Shown: positions 21,646 through 31,225, counted from the first letter of the stretch. The stretch: DNA of 64,000 nucleotides from Anolis sagrei (GCF_037176765.1 NW_027118836.1:682001-746000); one strand, 5' to 3'. The notes: a model not told the origin generated them from the letters alone. Numbers and translations are program-made.

Positions 21646-22280
21646 TGCAGATACCCTGGCCTTTAGTTGGAAATTATTATGTGCTAGATCTGGGATTAAC
21701 CTCACCTTTCGTTGGGCAGATGTACACTGATCTCTGATCCCAGGGCTTATGTGGCATGTTATCTAGGAGGCTGTAGAGACAGGTGGAAGTCCTGACCATT
21801 TAGCAGTACTGAGTCTAGTTTGGTGCTGCCACCTTTAGCATCCCTCCCTTTCTCTTGTCACAGTGGTCTCTGGGTGCGACATAGGTCCTGTCGGTCACTC
21901 ATCACCTGGAATAACATGGGCCAGGGCACCAGAGCAATGGGAGAGGGAGGCCAGGAAGAATCGCCCCCTCTGTTCCTCCCTCTCTTCTCCAATCACTTCC
22001 TTGCTCCACCTGACATCATGGCAGGCAATAAGTGACCAGCAGGACCTATGTCACACCTGGAGTCAGCCACTATAAGGAGAATAGGAGGGCCATCTCATGT
22101 TCCTGGGCTACTTGAGCTCCTGGAACACGAGATGGCCATGGAAACAGTTGTGGCTGATTCCATCTCAGAACTAATTCAACTGGTTACATGGGCCAATCTT
22201 TGGTTAATACAGGTCAAGGCCAAGTTAAACTGAACCCATTCAGTTTGTAATTAGGCTGTCACAGTGTTTATTCAGATGTC
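21646..22280. other. No recognised gene or repeat
   Basis: This stretch is slightly GC-richer than its flanks and holds overlapping 60-71 codon frames without motifs. Confidence 0.45.
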
Positions 22281-22333
22281 CTTGTGCTAAACCTACGGGC
22301 TAAGAAAGGCGGTATACAAATACAATAAATAAA
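22281..22333 (+). mobile_element. LINE 3'-end remnant with (AAAT)n tail
   Basis: The phrase GGGCTAAGAAAGGCGGTATA and an AATACAATAAATAAA tail are LINE/L2-type 3' ends. The (AAAT)n tail is interrupted by the Helitron and resumes at 22913. Confidence 0.5.
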
Positions 22334-22912
22334 TCTATATAAATAAAAATCTAATGTTCGTTTGTGGTATTCACAGAACTCAAAAACCACTGGAGGAATT
22401 GACACCAAATTTGGACACAAGACACCTAACAACCCAATATATGTCCTTCACTCAAAAAAAATTGATTTTGTCATTTGGGAGTTGTAGTTCCTGGGATTTA
22501 TAGTTCACCTACAATCAAAGAGCATTCTGAACTCAACCAATGATGGAATTGAATTAAACTTGGCACACAGGACTCCCATGACCAACAGAAAACACTTGAA
22601 GGGTTTGGTGGGCAATGGTGTTGAGTTTGGGAGTTGTAGTTCACCTACATCCAGAGAACACTGTGGACACAAACAATGATGGATCTGGACCAAACGCTAC
22701 ACGAATACCCAATATGCCCAAATGTGAACACTGGTGGAGTTTGGGGAAAATAGAATCTTGACATTTGGGAGTTGCGGTTCCTGAGATTTATAGTTCACCT
22801 AAAATAACAGAACATTCTGAACCCCACCAACGATAGAATTGGGCCAAACCTCCCACACAGAACCCCCATGACCACCAAAGTGGGCCACAGCAACGCGTGG
22901 AAGGACGGCTAG
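22334..22912 (+). mobile_element. Non-autonomous Helitron with intact ends, 579 bp
   Basis: It starts TCTATATAAATAAAAATCTA and ends with the imperfect hairpin GGCCACAGCAACGCGTGG, a short linker and CTAG at 22909-22912. The preceding base is A and the following base T, the A|T target expected for Helitrons, with no target duplication. It lies within an (AAAT)n LINE tail. The interior has no Rep/helicase coding capacity. It holds the repeated words GGGAGTTGTAGTTC, CAATGATGGATCTGGACC, ACAATCAAAGAGCATTCTGA and CATGACCAACAGAAAA, which also make up the 148-bp satellite at the right edge of the window. Confidence 0.85.
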
Positions 22913-23456
22913 TAAATAAATAAATAAATAAATGCATGGTGAGTGCTGATGTGCTCCCTGTCTCCTTGATGGGTAACTGCTTCCAAAAAAAAAGTGGTGG
23001 AAGTTTTCATTGTACTTATGAGATGATTTAGCACATCATCTATAACTGTGCTAGCAAGGCTGTAAAACCTATTCTGCTCCTGGCAGCATTTTTTCAGAAA
23101 TTATCAGAAGCAAGCCAAGTTCACTATTTCCAAAATGAAGGCTACCTGGGCACTTGTAATATTATCACAAGAATGGCAACTGTTCATTTTCATCCATCTC
23201 TACTGCGGAATTGCTCTGCTATTTGCAATATAATTGCTGCAGCAAAATTTTGAATTTTTAAAAAACTTTCAAATACAGAAAACCAATCAGTTTTTAATTT
23301 GGCATTCTGAAGAAGGGAGGAAAAAACATGACAAATAGTTTCCTAAGGTAAAGGTTTTTTCCCCCCTAAGGGTACAGTGATTTGAACAACAATTTATGAC
23401 TGCAAGTATTTACATAAAAACTCTGTTGATTTGCAATGAAATACAGCATTACATCA
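22913..23456. other. No recognised gene or repeat
   Basis: After the resumed (AAAT)n tail (to about 22933) this is AT-rich non-coding sequence with no motif that I can name. Confidence 0.45.
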
Positions 23457-23457
23457 T

Positions 23458-24125
23458 CATAAAACAGTAGATGTGGCCCTTAATGAGACATGCCGCATTA
23501 TCACGGGGTGTCTGCGCCCTACACCACTGTCTAGCCGGTACTGCATCACCTGACATCTGCCGAGGAGTAGCAGCCAATAGTGAAAGGACCAAGGCAGTGA
23601 CATCTCCAGCTCATCCCCTGTTTGGATATCATCCAGCACGTCAATGACTTAAATCAAGAAATAGTTTTCTAAGATCTACAGAGACACTTGCTGGAACACC
23701 TCAGCAAGCAAGAGTCCAAAAGTGGCAGGCTCAAACCCAAAACCTCAATCAATGGCTGATATCAAATGAGAGACTCCCTCCTGGGCACACAGAAAACTGG
23801 GCAACTTGGAAGGCACTGAGCAGACTGCGCTCTGGCACCACGGGATGCAGAGCCAACCTTAAGAAATGGGGCTACAAAATGGAATCCACGACATGCGAGT
23901 GTGGAGAAGAGCAAACCACAGACCACCTGCTGCAATGCAACCTGAGCCCTGCTACATGCACAATGGAGGACCTTCTTATAGTAACACCAGAGGCACTCCA
24001 AGTGGCCAGCTACTGGTCAAAGGACATCTAATAAATTACCAAGCTTGCAAACTTTGTGTTTTGTTTGTTTGTTAAAAAATGCAAAACAACTGTTTTGTTT
24101 GCTCCTGACACGATAAATAAATAAA
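23458..24125 (+). mobile_element. Non-LTR LINE C-terminus and 3' tail (unresolved clade)
   Basis: Sense frames encode VDVALNETCRIITGCLRPT, the RREVAANSERTKAVTS region, then QWLISNERLPPGHTENWATW, WKALSRLRSGTTGCRANLKK and KWGYKMESTTCECGEEQTTD with HLLQCNLSPATC. This is a C-terminal cysteine/histidine cluster of C-x-C-x(9)-H-x(3)-C form. A short 3' UTR ends in GACACGATAAATAAATAAAT. It extends the same family as 10930-11570 to its true 3' end. A few frame changes are present. Confidence 0.78.
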
Positions 24126-25012
24126 TCATCATAAAACAACCCCCAATATACATATTCATCAGGAATAATCCAGATAACAGGAAATTAACACAAAATTAGG
24201 TGCGAATATTTCGATGTAATAAGGACTGTTTCAGTTGGGGTTTTTTTCTAACTGCTTCTGTATCAGGCACAAGAAGGAATATCTCATCAGATGTTCTTCC
24301 ACATTCCTTTGCTCATAAAGCTCTACTTTTCTAATTGCTTTGACAGATTGAGAAAACAGCTTGTCTTCTCTTTGTCCTTTAAAAAAAGATCTGTAAGTAG
24401 ATATGGTGTGATCTATAAATACCTCCACTACCAGCAAATTGAGGACTTCAAGTGTGATTGGCATGATCTAAGTGGGGTCAGGTACAGTAAGATCTGGAAA
24501 CCAAAGCAGGCCACCGGTGGAAAGTTGCTCCTGAATGAAAAGCCCTGTGGAAAACATACACATAAAAATAAAAGTGGCACATTTTATTACCTAGAAGGAG
24601 TATGAACATGTTTAGCAGAAGTGAGCACTGAATCAAGACCAAGGGAAATCACTGGTACATCCTTGGCCAACAGTTGGCAGCTGCCAAATTTTGGGCCCTC
24701 CCTAAGTGATTCAGTCTTGCAGCTTTTAAAAGTCAGCTGTAGCTCATGCTGATTTTTAAAAGCTGGAAACTTTCCAGGTTACATAATCCCAATGAGGGTT
24801 CCATAAACTACAGCAGTCTTAAATATTTTTCAACTACATAGAATGCTGCTAGATTCCTGCAGATTCAACTGGCTTGTTTAGAAGTCATCCCTTTATCTAA
24901 TACTTCGTTTCAATGATTGAGATTAAGAAGCAGCTCTGAACTGTAAGATCCCAAATTTTCAAAGTCCAACAGCGACACCTACAAGAGACTTTGTGTAGCC
25001 AGAGTGTTGATT
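24126..25012. other. No recognised gene
   Basis: A 104-codon plus-strand frame (24291-24605) and an overlapping 77-codon minus-strand frame have no recognisable domain. The surrounding DNA is AT-rich and I see no exon signals. Confidence 0.4.
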
Positions 25013-25013
25013 C

Positions 25014-25265
25014 GGGGGGGGGGGGGGGGGGGTCTGAGTCTGAGTGAAAGAGGGTCTATCCTAGCAAACTTTTTGTATCGTTACCCCAATACCCCCATGC
25101 ATATGGGATATATATTGAGCATGGTGATCAGACCATGATATGAATAAACATAACAGTTTAAATAATGTACCAGTAAGGCTTACTCGCGGACCACCATGAG
25201 AATTTCGGGGGGGGAGGGGCTGAAGCCCCTCAAGCCCCCCCCCCCCCCCCCCGGCTACATGCCTG
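25014..25265 (-). mobile_element. hAT-like MITE, minus strand, 3' side truncated
   Basis: This is the reverse complement of the 290-bp element in the tandem units at 38624, 40957 and 43266. Its outer end GCCTG at 25261-25265 (CAGGC in sense) is followed by GCACTATG, the complement of the CATAGTGC target copy. The same flanking sequence (CAACTGTAGAGGATTCTGTC) also follows, so a larger repeat containing the MITE was copied here in inverse orientation. The other terminus is lost near a poly-G run at 25014-25032. Confidence 0.75.
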
Positions 25266-25626
25266 GCACTATGTGTCACTCAACTGTAGAGGATTCTGTC
25301 CCCTTTATTTTTCTTAAATAAATGCCTGGTTTGCACTAAATGTCACCTCTGTCCTCGGGAGTTTTTTTTGCAAAGAGACCGGGGTCTGAGTGACCACAAT
25401 TTCCCCGCTGGAAGGAGAAAAATGGAGCATATGACTCAAATATTTTGCGTGGGGTTTGGGAAGGAACCCACTCACATAAACCTTCTGTCGTTTCAGACTT
25501 AAGTTGACACTGAGCGAGGACTGGGTAAATGACTTTGGAGAGCAGTATCCGTCCCCAGGGCCTTAGTTTAAGGACTCCTACTCTAATCACAAAAAGAGTC
25601 TATCATATAGCATGCTACTTTGCTTA
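25266..25626. other. Flank of the duplicated repeat, then unidentified sequence
   Basis: Bases 25266-25312 match the MITE flank of the 2.31-kb units in reverse. The next 300 bp share the phrase GAGTGACCACAATTTCCCC with the 210-bp tandem repeat at 26522. No gene is seen. Confidence 0.5.
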
Positions 25627-26154
25627 TGTCTATTTTGGGAACTCAAGAAGTGCTCAGACACGAATCAGGGAACATGAAAGGCACTGTGACTAATTCAACC
25701 AGAGAAGTCTGCTATAGTGGAGCACTTGATGAATCAACCTGAACACAGAATATTATTTGAGAACACAATTCTAGACCACTCTGGCAGACATTATGTCAGA
25801 TTACACAGAGAAGCCATTGAAATCCACAAGCACCTGGGCAATTTCAACAGAAAGGAGGGAACCATGAAAATGAACAAAATCTGGTTACCATTATTAAAAA
25901 AAACCCAAAACACCAGAATCAAGACAGTAAATAAAGAACAAGACCCAGAAACAGGAAAACTCCAGACAGCAAACCATCATGTGCCGGTTAATACCTCCCA
26001 AACAGTGCCGGTTAACACCTCCAGGCAACAAAGCCCAGGTTACTGCTATGCAGATACTCTCACTGATTGACTTTACATGCTATTGAGCTTGCTAATTTGT
26101 AACAGCCACACTTTCTTTAACAGGCAAGGATTCTATCTCGCACCCCGACAGAAT
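25627..26154 (+). mobile_element. Penelope-like element 3' part (GIY-YIG endonuclease tail)
   Basis: The frame encodes AEHLMNQPEHRILFENT-like residues, HYVRLHREAIEIHKHLGNFN and RKEGTMKMNKIWLPLL. This is the conserved end of the PLE endonuclease domain (REAIEI-KH--NFNR-E---L---W-P-L). It is followed by the family's 3' UTR (AGATACTCTCACTGATTGAC). An L2-like 3' end interrupts it near 26155. Confidence 0.85.
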
Positions 26155-26425
26155 TTATTTATTTATTTATTTAAAACTTTTCTATCCCGATCTTCTCTAC
26201 CTCCGTAGAGGGACTCAGACCAGCTAACAGCAAAAAGTCAATGCTAACAGTCAAAATCTAAAACATCATACAACAACAGTGAGTTAACAAATACATAAAG
26301 GATAAAATACATAAAAGCCATTCGTCAAGATAAAATCATCATGTCCAATTCAGTCCGTATATTGTGGTCAATACATTTGGTCAATTACTGACCTCAGCCA
26401 TCATTCTGCAAAAGCCTTGTTCCAA
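26155..26425 (-). mobile_element. L2-like LINE 3' end, minus strand
   Basis: A (TTTA)n tail at about 26155-26173 is followed by TCTATCCCGATCTTCTCTAC and AGAGGGACTCAGACCAGCTA. This is an antisense LINE 3' UTR of the L2-type CTGGTCTGAGTCCCTC form. It has no coding region and is inserted beside the PLE tail. Confidence 0.6.
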
Positions 26426-26521
26426 ATTGTATAGATGTTACAGGGGCAGGCAATTGGATATTATCAGGCCAAAGATTGCTGAATGTTGACTTTGTCCCCA
26501 GGATTTTTCTGCAAAGGGTCG
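26426..26521 (+). repeat. Dispersed repeat fragment
   Basis: GTTACAGGGGCAGGCAATTG with GATATTATCAGGCCAAAGA recurs at 31739-31780. In both places it lies downstream of PLE tail sequence, so it may be part of that element's flank or of a shared duplication. Confidence 0.5.
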
Positions 26522-27095
26522 GAGTGACCACAATTTCCCCACTTGACCCTAGAAGGAGAGAAATTTAGCATGTCAGTCAAATGTTAATTATTATCTCAAA
26601 TCGGTAATAAAACAACATCCTCATAAACTTACCTTTAAATAAACTTACCTTTAAAGATACTCAAGATGAGCCAAATCCCTGCCCTGCCCTGCCCTGGCTT
26701 TGCCTCGGTCCTTACCTCCACTTGCGCCTCTGAGTGACCACAATTTCCCCACTTGACCCTAGAAGGAGAGAAATTAAGCATGTCAGTCAAATGTTAATTA
26801 TTATCTCAAATTGGTAATAAAACAACATCCTCATAAACTTACCTTTAAATAAACTTACCTTTAAAGATACTCAAGATGAGCCAAATCCCTGCCCTGCCCT
26901 GCCCTGGCTTTGCCTCGGTCCTTACCTCCACTTGCGCCTCTGAGTGACCACAATTTCCCCACTTGACCCTAGAAGGAGAGAAATTAAGCATGTCAGCCAA
27001 ATGTTAATTATTATCTCAAATTGGTAATAAAACAACATCCTCATAAACTTACCTTTAAATAAACTTACCTTTAAATAAACTTACCTTTAAAGATA
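26522..27095 (+). repeat. 210-bp tandem repeat, about 2.7 copies
   Basis: Copies start at 26522, 26732 and 26942 with GAGTGACCACAATTTCCCC. Each full copy ends with CTGCCCTGCCCTGCCCTGGC and ACCTCCACTTGCGCCTC, the end motif of the GC-rich module. The third copy stops after AAACTTACCTTTAAA and passes into the pyrimidine-rich run before the YLRAP frame at 27129. Confidence 0.92.
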
Positions 27096-27128
27096 TTTTT
27101 GTTTTGTTTTTTGTTTTTGGGAAGTGAA

Positions 27129-27668
27129 ATGGGTGAATACGACATATTGAATTTTGGCATGTTGCTTCCTAAGATTTGGGTCATTTATTTAAGAGCCCCC
27201 AAATCACAAGAAGCACTTGTCACCTGGCCAGTTCCACAAATTCGGCAGTGGCATCGGCAGCAGCCAAGCAGGCAGAGGCGACTCTTTCAGGAAATGGCTC
27301 CGCACAAAGCCTCAGAACCAGAACTTCAAAGGACAAAGGTCCAGGAAAAGAAGCTCCACAGGCGGCCACAGCAGGAGCCTCTGGTCCTACCAAGGCAGAA
27401 GAGCCAGCATTCCTCACCCCCATGGCCCAAGTCCACAGAGGAGAAGCTTCGCCATGTTGGATTTGCTCACCAGCTGGCCAAGGTTGAAGAGGCTGAACTG
27501 AGGAGGCAGCAGTCCTTCCTGCCGAAGCTGCCTCTGAATGTTGAAGACTGGAGCCCAGGGAAAGCTATTCCCCTGCCTCGAGCAGGTCCACGGCTTCCTC
27601 CAGCAAAAACTTTGAAGCCCTGCCTTCCTGCAGTGCCGCGGCCTCGCCGTCTACCAACGGTGATCTGA
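27129..27668 (+). CDS. YLRAP-type Pro/Arg/Gln-rich hypothetical protein, copy 2
   Basis: This open frame of 179 codons from the ATG at 27129 (MGEYDILNFGMLLPKIWV) is co-linear with the minus-strand frame at 14005-14538. Shared blocks are VIYLRAPKSQEA, PSRQRRLFQEMAPHKASEPE, LQRTKVQEKKLHRRPQQEPL, KVEEAELRRQQSFLPKL and a proline-rich end closing RRLPTVI. The predicted protein is basic, low-complexity and lacks cysteines. An upstream ATG at 27099 would add ten residues. A pyrimidine-rich run ending TTTTTGGGAAG just before the start looks like a 3' splice site, so this could be an internal exon. It is followed directly by a PLE fragment. I recognise no family; the alternative is a captured module within a repeat. 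Confidence 0.45.
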   Translation: MGEYDILNFGMLLPKIWVIYLRAPKSQEALVTWPVPQIRQWHRQQPSRQRRLFQEMAPHKASEPELQRTKVQEKKLHRRPQQEPLVLPRQKSQHSSPPWPKSTEEKLRHVGFAHQLAKVEEAELRRQQSFLPKLPLNVEDWSPGKAIPLPRAGPRLPPAKTLKPCLPAVPRPRRLPTVI

Positions 27669-27870
27669 AAGAGATACATTGCGGACCGTGACGGCTCTGA
27701 CCGATAGGCAACTCTTTGGTGGACGATGTATCCATCTTAGCAAAAGGAGGCAATTTTGCTGTTACCAGCACAATCCCAATAAAAAACATCACTGCCAATC
27801 TTGCATGAGTGGTTGATCATCCCCCTAGGAAGAAGCGGCAGAAGTTAGAGGGTAAAAGCCGCAGAACCCA
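27669..27870 (+). mobile_element. Penelope-like N-terminal fragment
   Basis: It is a short stretch matching 16340-16500: GGCAATTTTGCTGTTACCAG, CACTGCCAATCTTGCATGAG and GTTGATCATCCCCCTAGGAA. It starts immediately after the YLRAP stop, as in copy 1, and breaks off near 27858, where a GC-rich module begins. Confidence 0.8.
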
Positions 27871-28130
27871 GGACCCTCCCCAACAGACACCCTCCCCCTC
27901 TGATATCACTATGCCTACCTCCCCCTCCCTCCCCCTTCTCCTCCTCTGCTTCCTTCTGATGTTGCAATGTCTCCCCGGGCGACTGAACTGTTACTGCCTC
28001 TCAGCTTCATCAGTGCTTTCTCAGGCCTCCTTGTGCCCTCAGTCTCTGCCTCATCACTGCCCTGCCCTGCCCTTCCTTTTGCCTCTGTCCTTGCCTCCAC
28101 TTGCGCTTCCTGGTATTTGTGTTCAGTTTT
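27871..28130 (+). repeat. GC-rich module copy 2
   Basis: It runs from CCCAGGACCCTCCCCAACAG through CCCTCTGATATCACTATG, CTTCTGATGTTGCAATGTC and the CTGCCCTGCCCTGCCC run to CACTTGCGCTTCC. It then continues as TGTTCAGTTTTTGTTTATTGG, which recurs at 49708-49737. Two weak CRE-like words (TGATATCAC, TGATGTTGC) lie about 60 bp apart. A plus-strand frame MSPRATELLLPLSFISAF is parallel to one in the 49.5-kb copy, but coding status is uncertain. Confidence 0.7.
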
Positions 28131-28447
28131 TGTTTATTGGTTTGCATTTTCTAGTAGTAGTATTTCTTATTTGTTTTTTATTGTTAGATTTGTTTGCATC
28201 TTTTATAGAACGTTTGTTCGTTGTTCTTGTTATTGAGTGTGTTGCTTTTTGTGGAAACCTGAAAAAATATTATTTATTTATAATTTTTTTGGTTTGTTTA
28301 TATATTTTATTGAGTGTTTGTTAATTGTTTTTGTTATTAAGTGTGTTGTATTTTGAATCTATTTATTGATAGTGTATGTTATTTATTCTTATTATTAAGT
28401 TTGTTATTTTGAATATTAATTATTTTTGTTTTGTTTCTGAAATACAG
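28131..28447 (+). other. AT-rich intron-like sequence between modules
   Basis: Strongly T-rich DNA with recurring phrases such as GTTATTGAGTGTGTTG. It ends in TTTTGTTTCTGAAATACAG, a good 3' splice-site shape, directly before the exon-like block at 28448. Equivalent T-rich segments lie at 28640-28760, 29560-29757 and 33720-33850. Confidence 0.5.
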
Positions 28448-28640
28448 ACTAAACCACCCCCATGGCCCAAGGCCATGGAGAAGAAGCATCTTCATGTTGG
28501 GTTTGCCCACCGGCTGGCCAAGGTGGAAGAAGCCGAAGTAAGGAGGCACCACTCTTTCCTGCAAAAGCTGCCTCCAAATGGAGAGCAGTGGATCCCAGGA
28601 AAGACGATTCCCCTGCCTCCAGCTAAGCCAGTGACACAGC
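28448..28640 (+). pseudogene. Exon-like YLRAP-related module E2
   Basis: The frame after the AG at 28447 reads TKPPPWPKAMEKKHLHVGFA, then HRLAKVEEAEVRRHHSFLQK and GEQWIPGKTIPLPPAKP. It corresponds to the second half of the YLRAP frame (residues from about SSPPWPKSTEEK to the proline-rich end). A pyrimidine tract and AG precede it. No clear donor site is visible at its end, and the frame runs on into T-rich DNA. It could be a duplicated coding exon or a repeat module. Confidence 0.45.
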
Positions 28641-28767
28641 CTTGCCTTGTATTTATTATTTATTTTTATAATTGTTTGGTTTATTTGTATCTTTTATAGA
28701 GTATTTGTTAATTGTTTCTGTTATTGAGTGTGTTGTTTTTTAAAAAAAAATATTGGCTGATAGTGTT

Positions 28768-29530
28768 TGTGATTAATTAGAAATGGCATTTTCCTTCTCC
28801 CAATTTTGGAAAATTCCTGAAAAACAGATCGGGACAGAATTTTCCCGAATTGCACACCCCTAACATAAACCCATGTTGGAAAGCATGATCTCTGACATTG
28901 TATATGTTGTGGAAATTCAATAAAATACTTCTGTTAAAAAGGAAAAAGTGGAAAAAATAAAAACGGAAAGAGAAAAACGTCTCTTTTAAAATGTGTATTT
29001 ATTAGAACTCTTTCAAAATAACATAAAAACAGGGGGAACATATCAGTGTATAGGAAAGTAGGAGATATAGGTGGGAAGTGGTTGCAGGGAGGTATAGGGA
29101 GTAGGTAAGGGAGGGTAGGATGGGGGTAGGATTGGAGCAAAGGATTGGATTTGGGTTGGGAAGGTTAGGGTGATGAGGGGCTTAGGTTGGGGTAGGAAAG
29201 TCTGGTTTGTCTTCCAGAGAATTGATCAATTTTCTTATTTTTTAGTATTTCTTAGGTGTTGTTGGAAGGTGTCATAAAAAAGGGCTAGTAGCAAATCCCA
29301 AGACCAGTGGAGGTAAAGAGAAAGATCCACAGCAGGAGCCCCCCACCAACCCAAGACTGAAAAGCCAAAGGTCACCATGCCCATGGCCCCAATCCATGGA
29401 GAATAGGGATCTTTGTGCTGGGTTTGCCTACCGGTTGGCCAAGGTAGAAGAGACCGAAGTAAGGAGGCAGCAGTCCTTCCTGCAGAAACTGCCTCCAAAT
29501 GGAGAGCAGTGGATCCCAGGAAAGACGATT
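28768..29530 (+). repeat. Segmental duplication A, copy 1
   Basis: Near-identical to 32141-32880 at an offset of about 3374 bp. It contains an L1-like 3' end (GAAATTCAATAAAATACTTC followed by an A-rich stretch), a G-rich stretch (GGGTAGGATGGGGGTAGGAT) and the exon-like module E3 at its 3' end. Few differences imply a recent event. Confidence 0.9.
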
Positions 29531-29560
29531 CCCCTGCCTCCAGCTAAGCCAGTGACACAG
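29295..29560 (+). pseudogene. Exon-like YLRAP-related module E3
   Basis: The frame reads KEKDPQQEPPTNPRLKSQRS, then PWPQSMENRDLCAGFAYRLA, KVEETEVRRQQSFLQKLPPN and GEQWIPGKTIPLPPAKPVTQ. It aligns with YLRAP residues from about KVQEKKLHRRPQQEP onward. Its last 60 bp and the following T-rich 180 bp are almost identical to those after E2. It is not preceded by a strong acceptor. Confidence 0.45.
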
Positions 29561-29756
29561 CCTTGCCTTGTATTTATTATTTATTTTTATAATTGTTTGG
29601 TTTATTTGTATCTTTTATAGAGTATTTGTTAATTGTTTCTGTTATTGAGTGTGTTGTTTTTTAAAAAAATATATTGGCTGATAGTGTTTGTTATTTATTC
29701 TTATTAAGTGTGTTAGAGTTTTGAATATTTATTTTTATTTTGTTTCTGAAATACAG

Positions 29757-29940
29757 ACTAAACCACCCCCATGGCCCCAGGCCATGGAGAAGAAGCATCT
29801 TCATGCTGGGTTTGCGCACCGGCTGGCCAAGGTGGAAGAAGCCGAAGTAAGGAGGCACCAGTCTTTCCTGCAAAAGCTGTCTCCCAAAGGAGAGCAGTGG
29901 ATCCCATGAAAGATGATTCCCCTGCCTCCTGTTGTCAAAC
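29757..29940 (+). pseudogene. Exon-like YLRAP-related module E4
   Basis: It is preceded by TTTTGTTTCTGAAATACAG as in E2. The frame reads TKPPPWPQAMEKKHLHAGFA, then HRLAKVEEAEVRRHQSFLQK and ends GEQWIP followed by a stop. It is a close paralogue of E2, truncated in its proline-rich end. Confidence 0.45.
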
Positions 29941-30034
29941 ACTAGGAACCCAAAACTCATGACTGAGGGGTCCTGATGGATGATCACGAAGGATCCCATA
30001 AACCAAAATCAAATAATAATTGTTTTCCCTTTCC

Positions 30035-30624
30035 CAGCCCTGTTCATGTCCCTTACACACTCACTCCTCTCCTCCTGGCTGGTTGCATCCTAAATAACGA
30101 TGGCCTGGGACCCAACCCTTCTGCCCAATAATGAATCAATCTCCTCCTGCCTGAGAGCCCATCAAGACAGACACCTATGGCAGTGTCTTTGGACTTCATC
30201 AGAAAGAGCTGGGGGAAATGGCGGAAAGTGGGGCAAATTGTGTTCTTTGCATGTAGAATCATCTTCTTCATGTGGGCTTCTGTAACATACTGGCCTACTG
30301 TGCAGGCCTGGTGTTTGGTTCCTTAACAGCCAAAAACCAAGCAGCCATTTTCTTAGCTCAGAGCTGAAGGAGCGGAGCCAGCAGGCAGCCTTTAGGGTAT
30401 ATGGTGCCACCTGATTGGTCAATAGCCTTGGAGGAAGAAAGTGGGCGGAGCTAAGACAAGACGAGTAGACGAATTAAACATTTTAAGTCAGTTAGGATTT
30501 TGGATTTTGAAACTGTAGGAAGAAGGAAGGTTTGGGTTAGAAGTAAAAGTTCAGCTTGTGTTATATTCTTAAATAGTTACTTTGAGGAAGAACGATTGTT
30601 TTAAACAGACAGGAATCTGACATT
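30035..30624 (+). repeat. Repeat R (CCAAT- and GC-box-bearing), copy 1
   Basis: It runs from ATCCTAAATAACGATGGCCT through TGGCCTACTGTGCAGG to CACCTGATTGGTCAATAGCC with GTGGGCGGAGCTAAG. The inverted CCAAT box (ATTGG) and GC box suggest promoter ancestry. The repeat recurs in every 2.31-kb unit (38150, 40490, 42800, 45110) and at 47890. Here it passes directly into the GC-rich module at 30625. It may be a promoter-like part of a repeat family or a solo-LTR-like fossil; I see no convincing terminal pair. Confidence 0.6.
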
Positions 30625-30912
30625 TCACCGTCGGAAGCCCCTGGGGCAAAGTCCCACTCTCAGATTAAAAGGAAGGCAAAGATAGCAGTCTCCCTTTAAA
30701 GAAGCCTCCTGGCATGCCAGCCCCATGTCCCTTTCCACCATTCTCTCCCCAGGACACACCCCCCCAACAGACCCTCCTCCCCTTCTGATGTCACGATTTC
30801 TCCCCCTCCACCCCCTTTTGCCTCCTGATGTCACAATGTCTTCCCAGGGGACAAAACTTGCCTCCTTCCGACCTCAGCCTCTACCTCATCGCTGCCTTTC
30901 CCTTTTCTTGAA
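30625..30912 (+). repeat. GC-rich module copy 3
   Basis: GGAAGCCCCTGGGGCAAAGT, AAGGAAGGCAAAGATAGCAG, CTCTCCCCAGGACACAC, then CTTCTGATGTCACGATTTC and CTCCTGATGTCACAATGTC. It matches the minus-strand copy at 14979-15420 from its first bases, including the preceding AAACAGACAGGAATCTGACA-like leader. The two TGATGTCAC words are one substitution from the CRE consensus TGACGTCA. It lies directly downstream of repeat R. Confidence 0.7.
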
Positions 30913-31029
30913 TTTATTAATTGGTAGAGTTTGTTATTTATGCATATTCTCATTATTATGCTGGCTTGAGGGTCCCCAAACCAGCTTTTCTCTATGAATT
31001 GCTTCTCTTCAGTATCAAGCTTCAACCTG

Positions 31030-31145
31030 CATTATATTTCTTGTGTAGTACCATCGAATTGTGCCGTTTTGTAAACTGCCATGAGTCGCCCTCGGGCTGA
31101 GAATGGCGGTATAGAAGCGTAGTAAATAAATAAACAAATAAATAC
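31030..31145 (+). mobile_element. L2-type LINE 3' end, plus strand
   Basis: AAACTGCCATGAGTCGCCCT and GGGCTGAGAATGGCGGTATA precede an (AAATA)n tail at about 31120-31145. The same 3' UTR follows intact L2 ORF2 coding sequence at 52960-53023. Confidence 0.8.
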
Positions 31146-31225
31146 CACCTTCAATAATATTTTGGATAAATTATTAGGGGAAGTTAAGATTAACATTAAT
31201 AAAATGGAAGATAGAGAATGGCATG
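31146..31225 (+). mobile_element. L1-like 3' fragment
   Basis: CACCTTCAATAATATTTTGG with TAAATTATTAGGGGAAGTTA matches the start of the 2.31-kb unit (GCCTTCAGTGAAATTTTGG at 37887). I infer an L1 3' region, because each unit carries this segment followed by a polyadenylated L1-like end. Confidence 0.5.

Noticed and set aside
21820-22233. Overlapping 60-71 codon frames as host exons
   Set aside because: Three frames overlap in different phases with low-complexity content and no splice-site support.
24291-24605. A 104-codon frame
   Set aside because: AT-rich, no recognisable domain, and overlapped by a frame on the other strand; not enough to call a gene.
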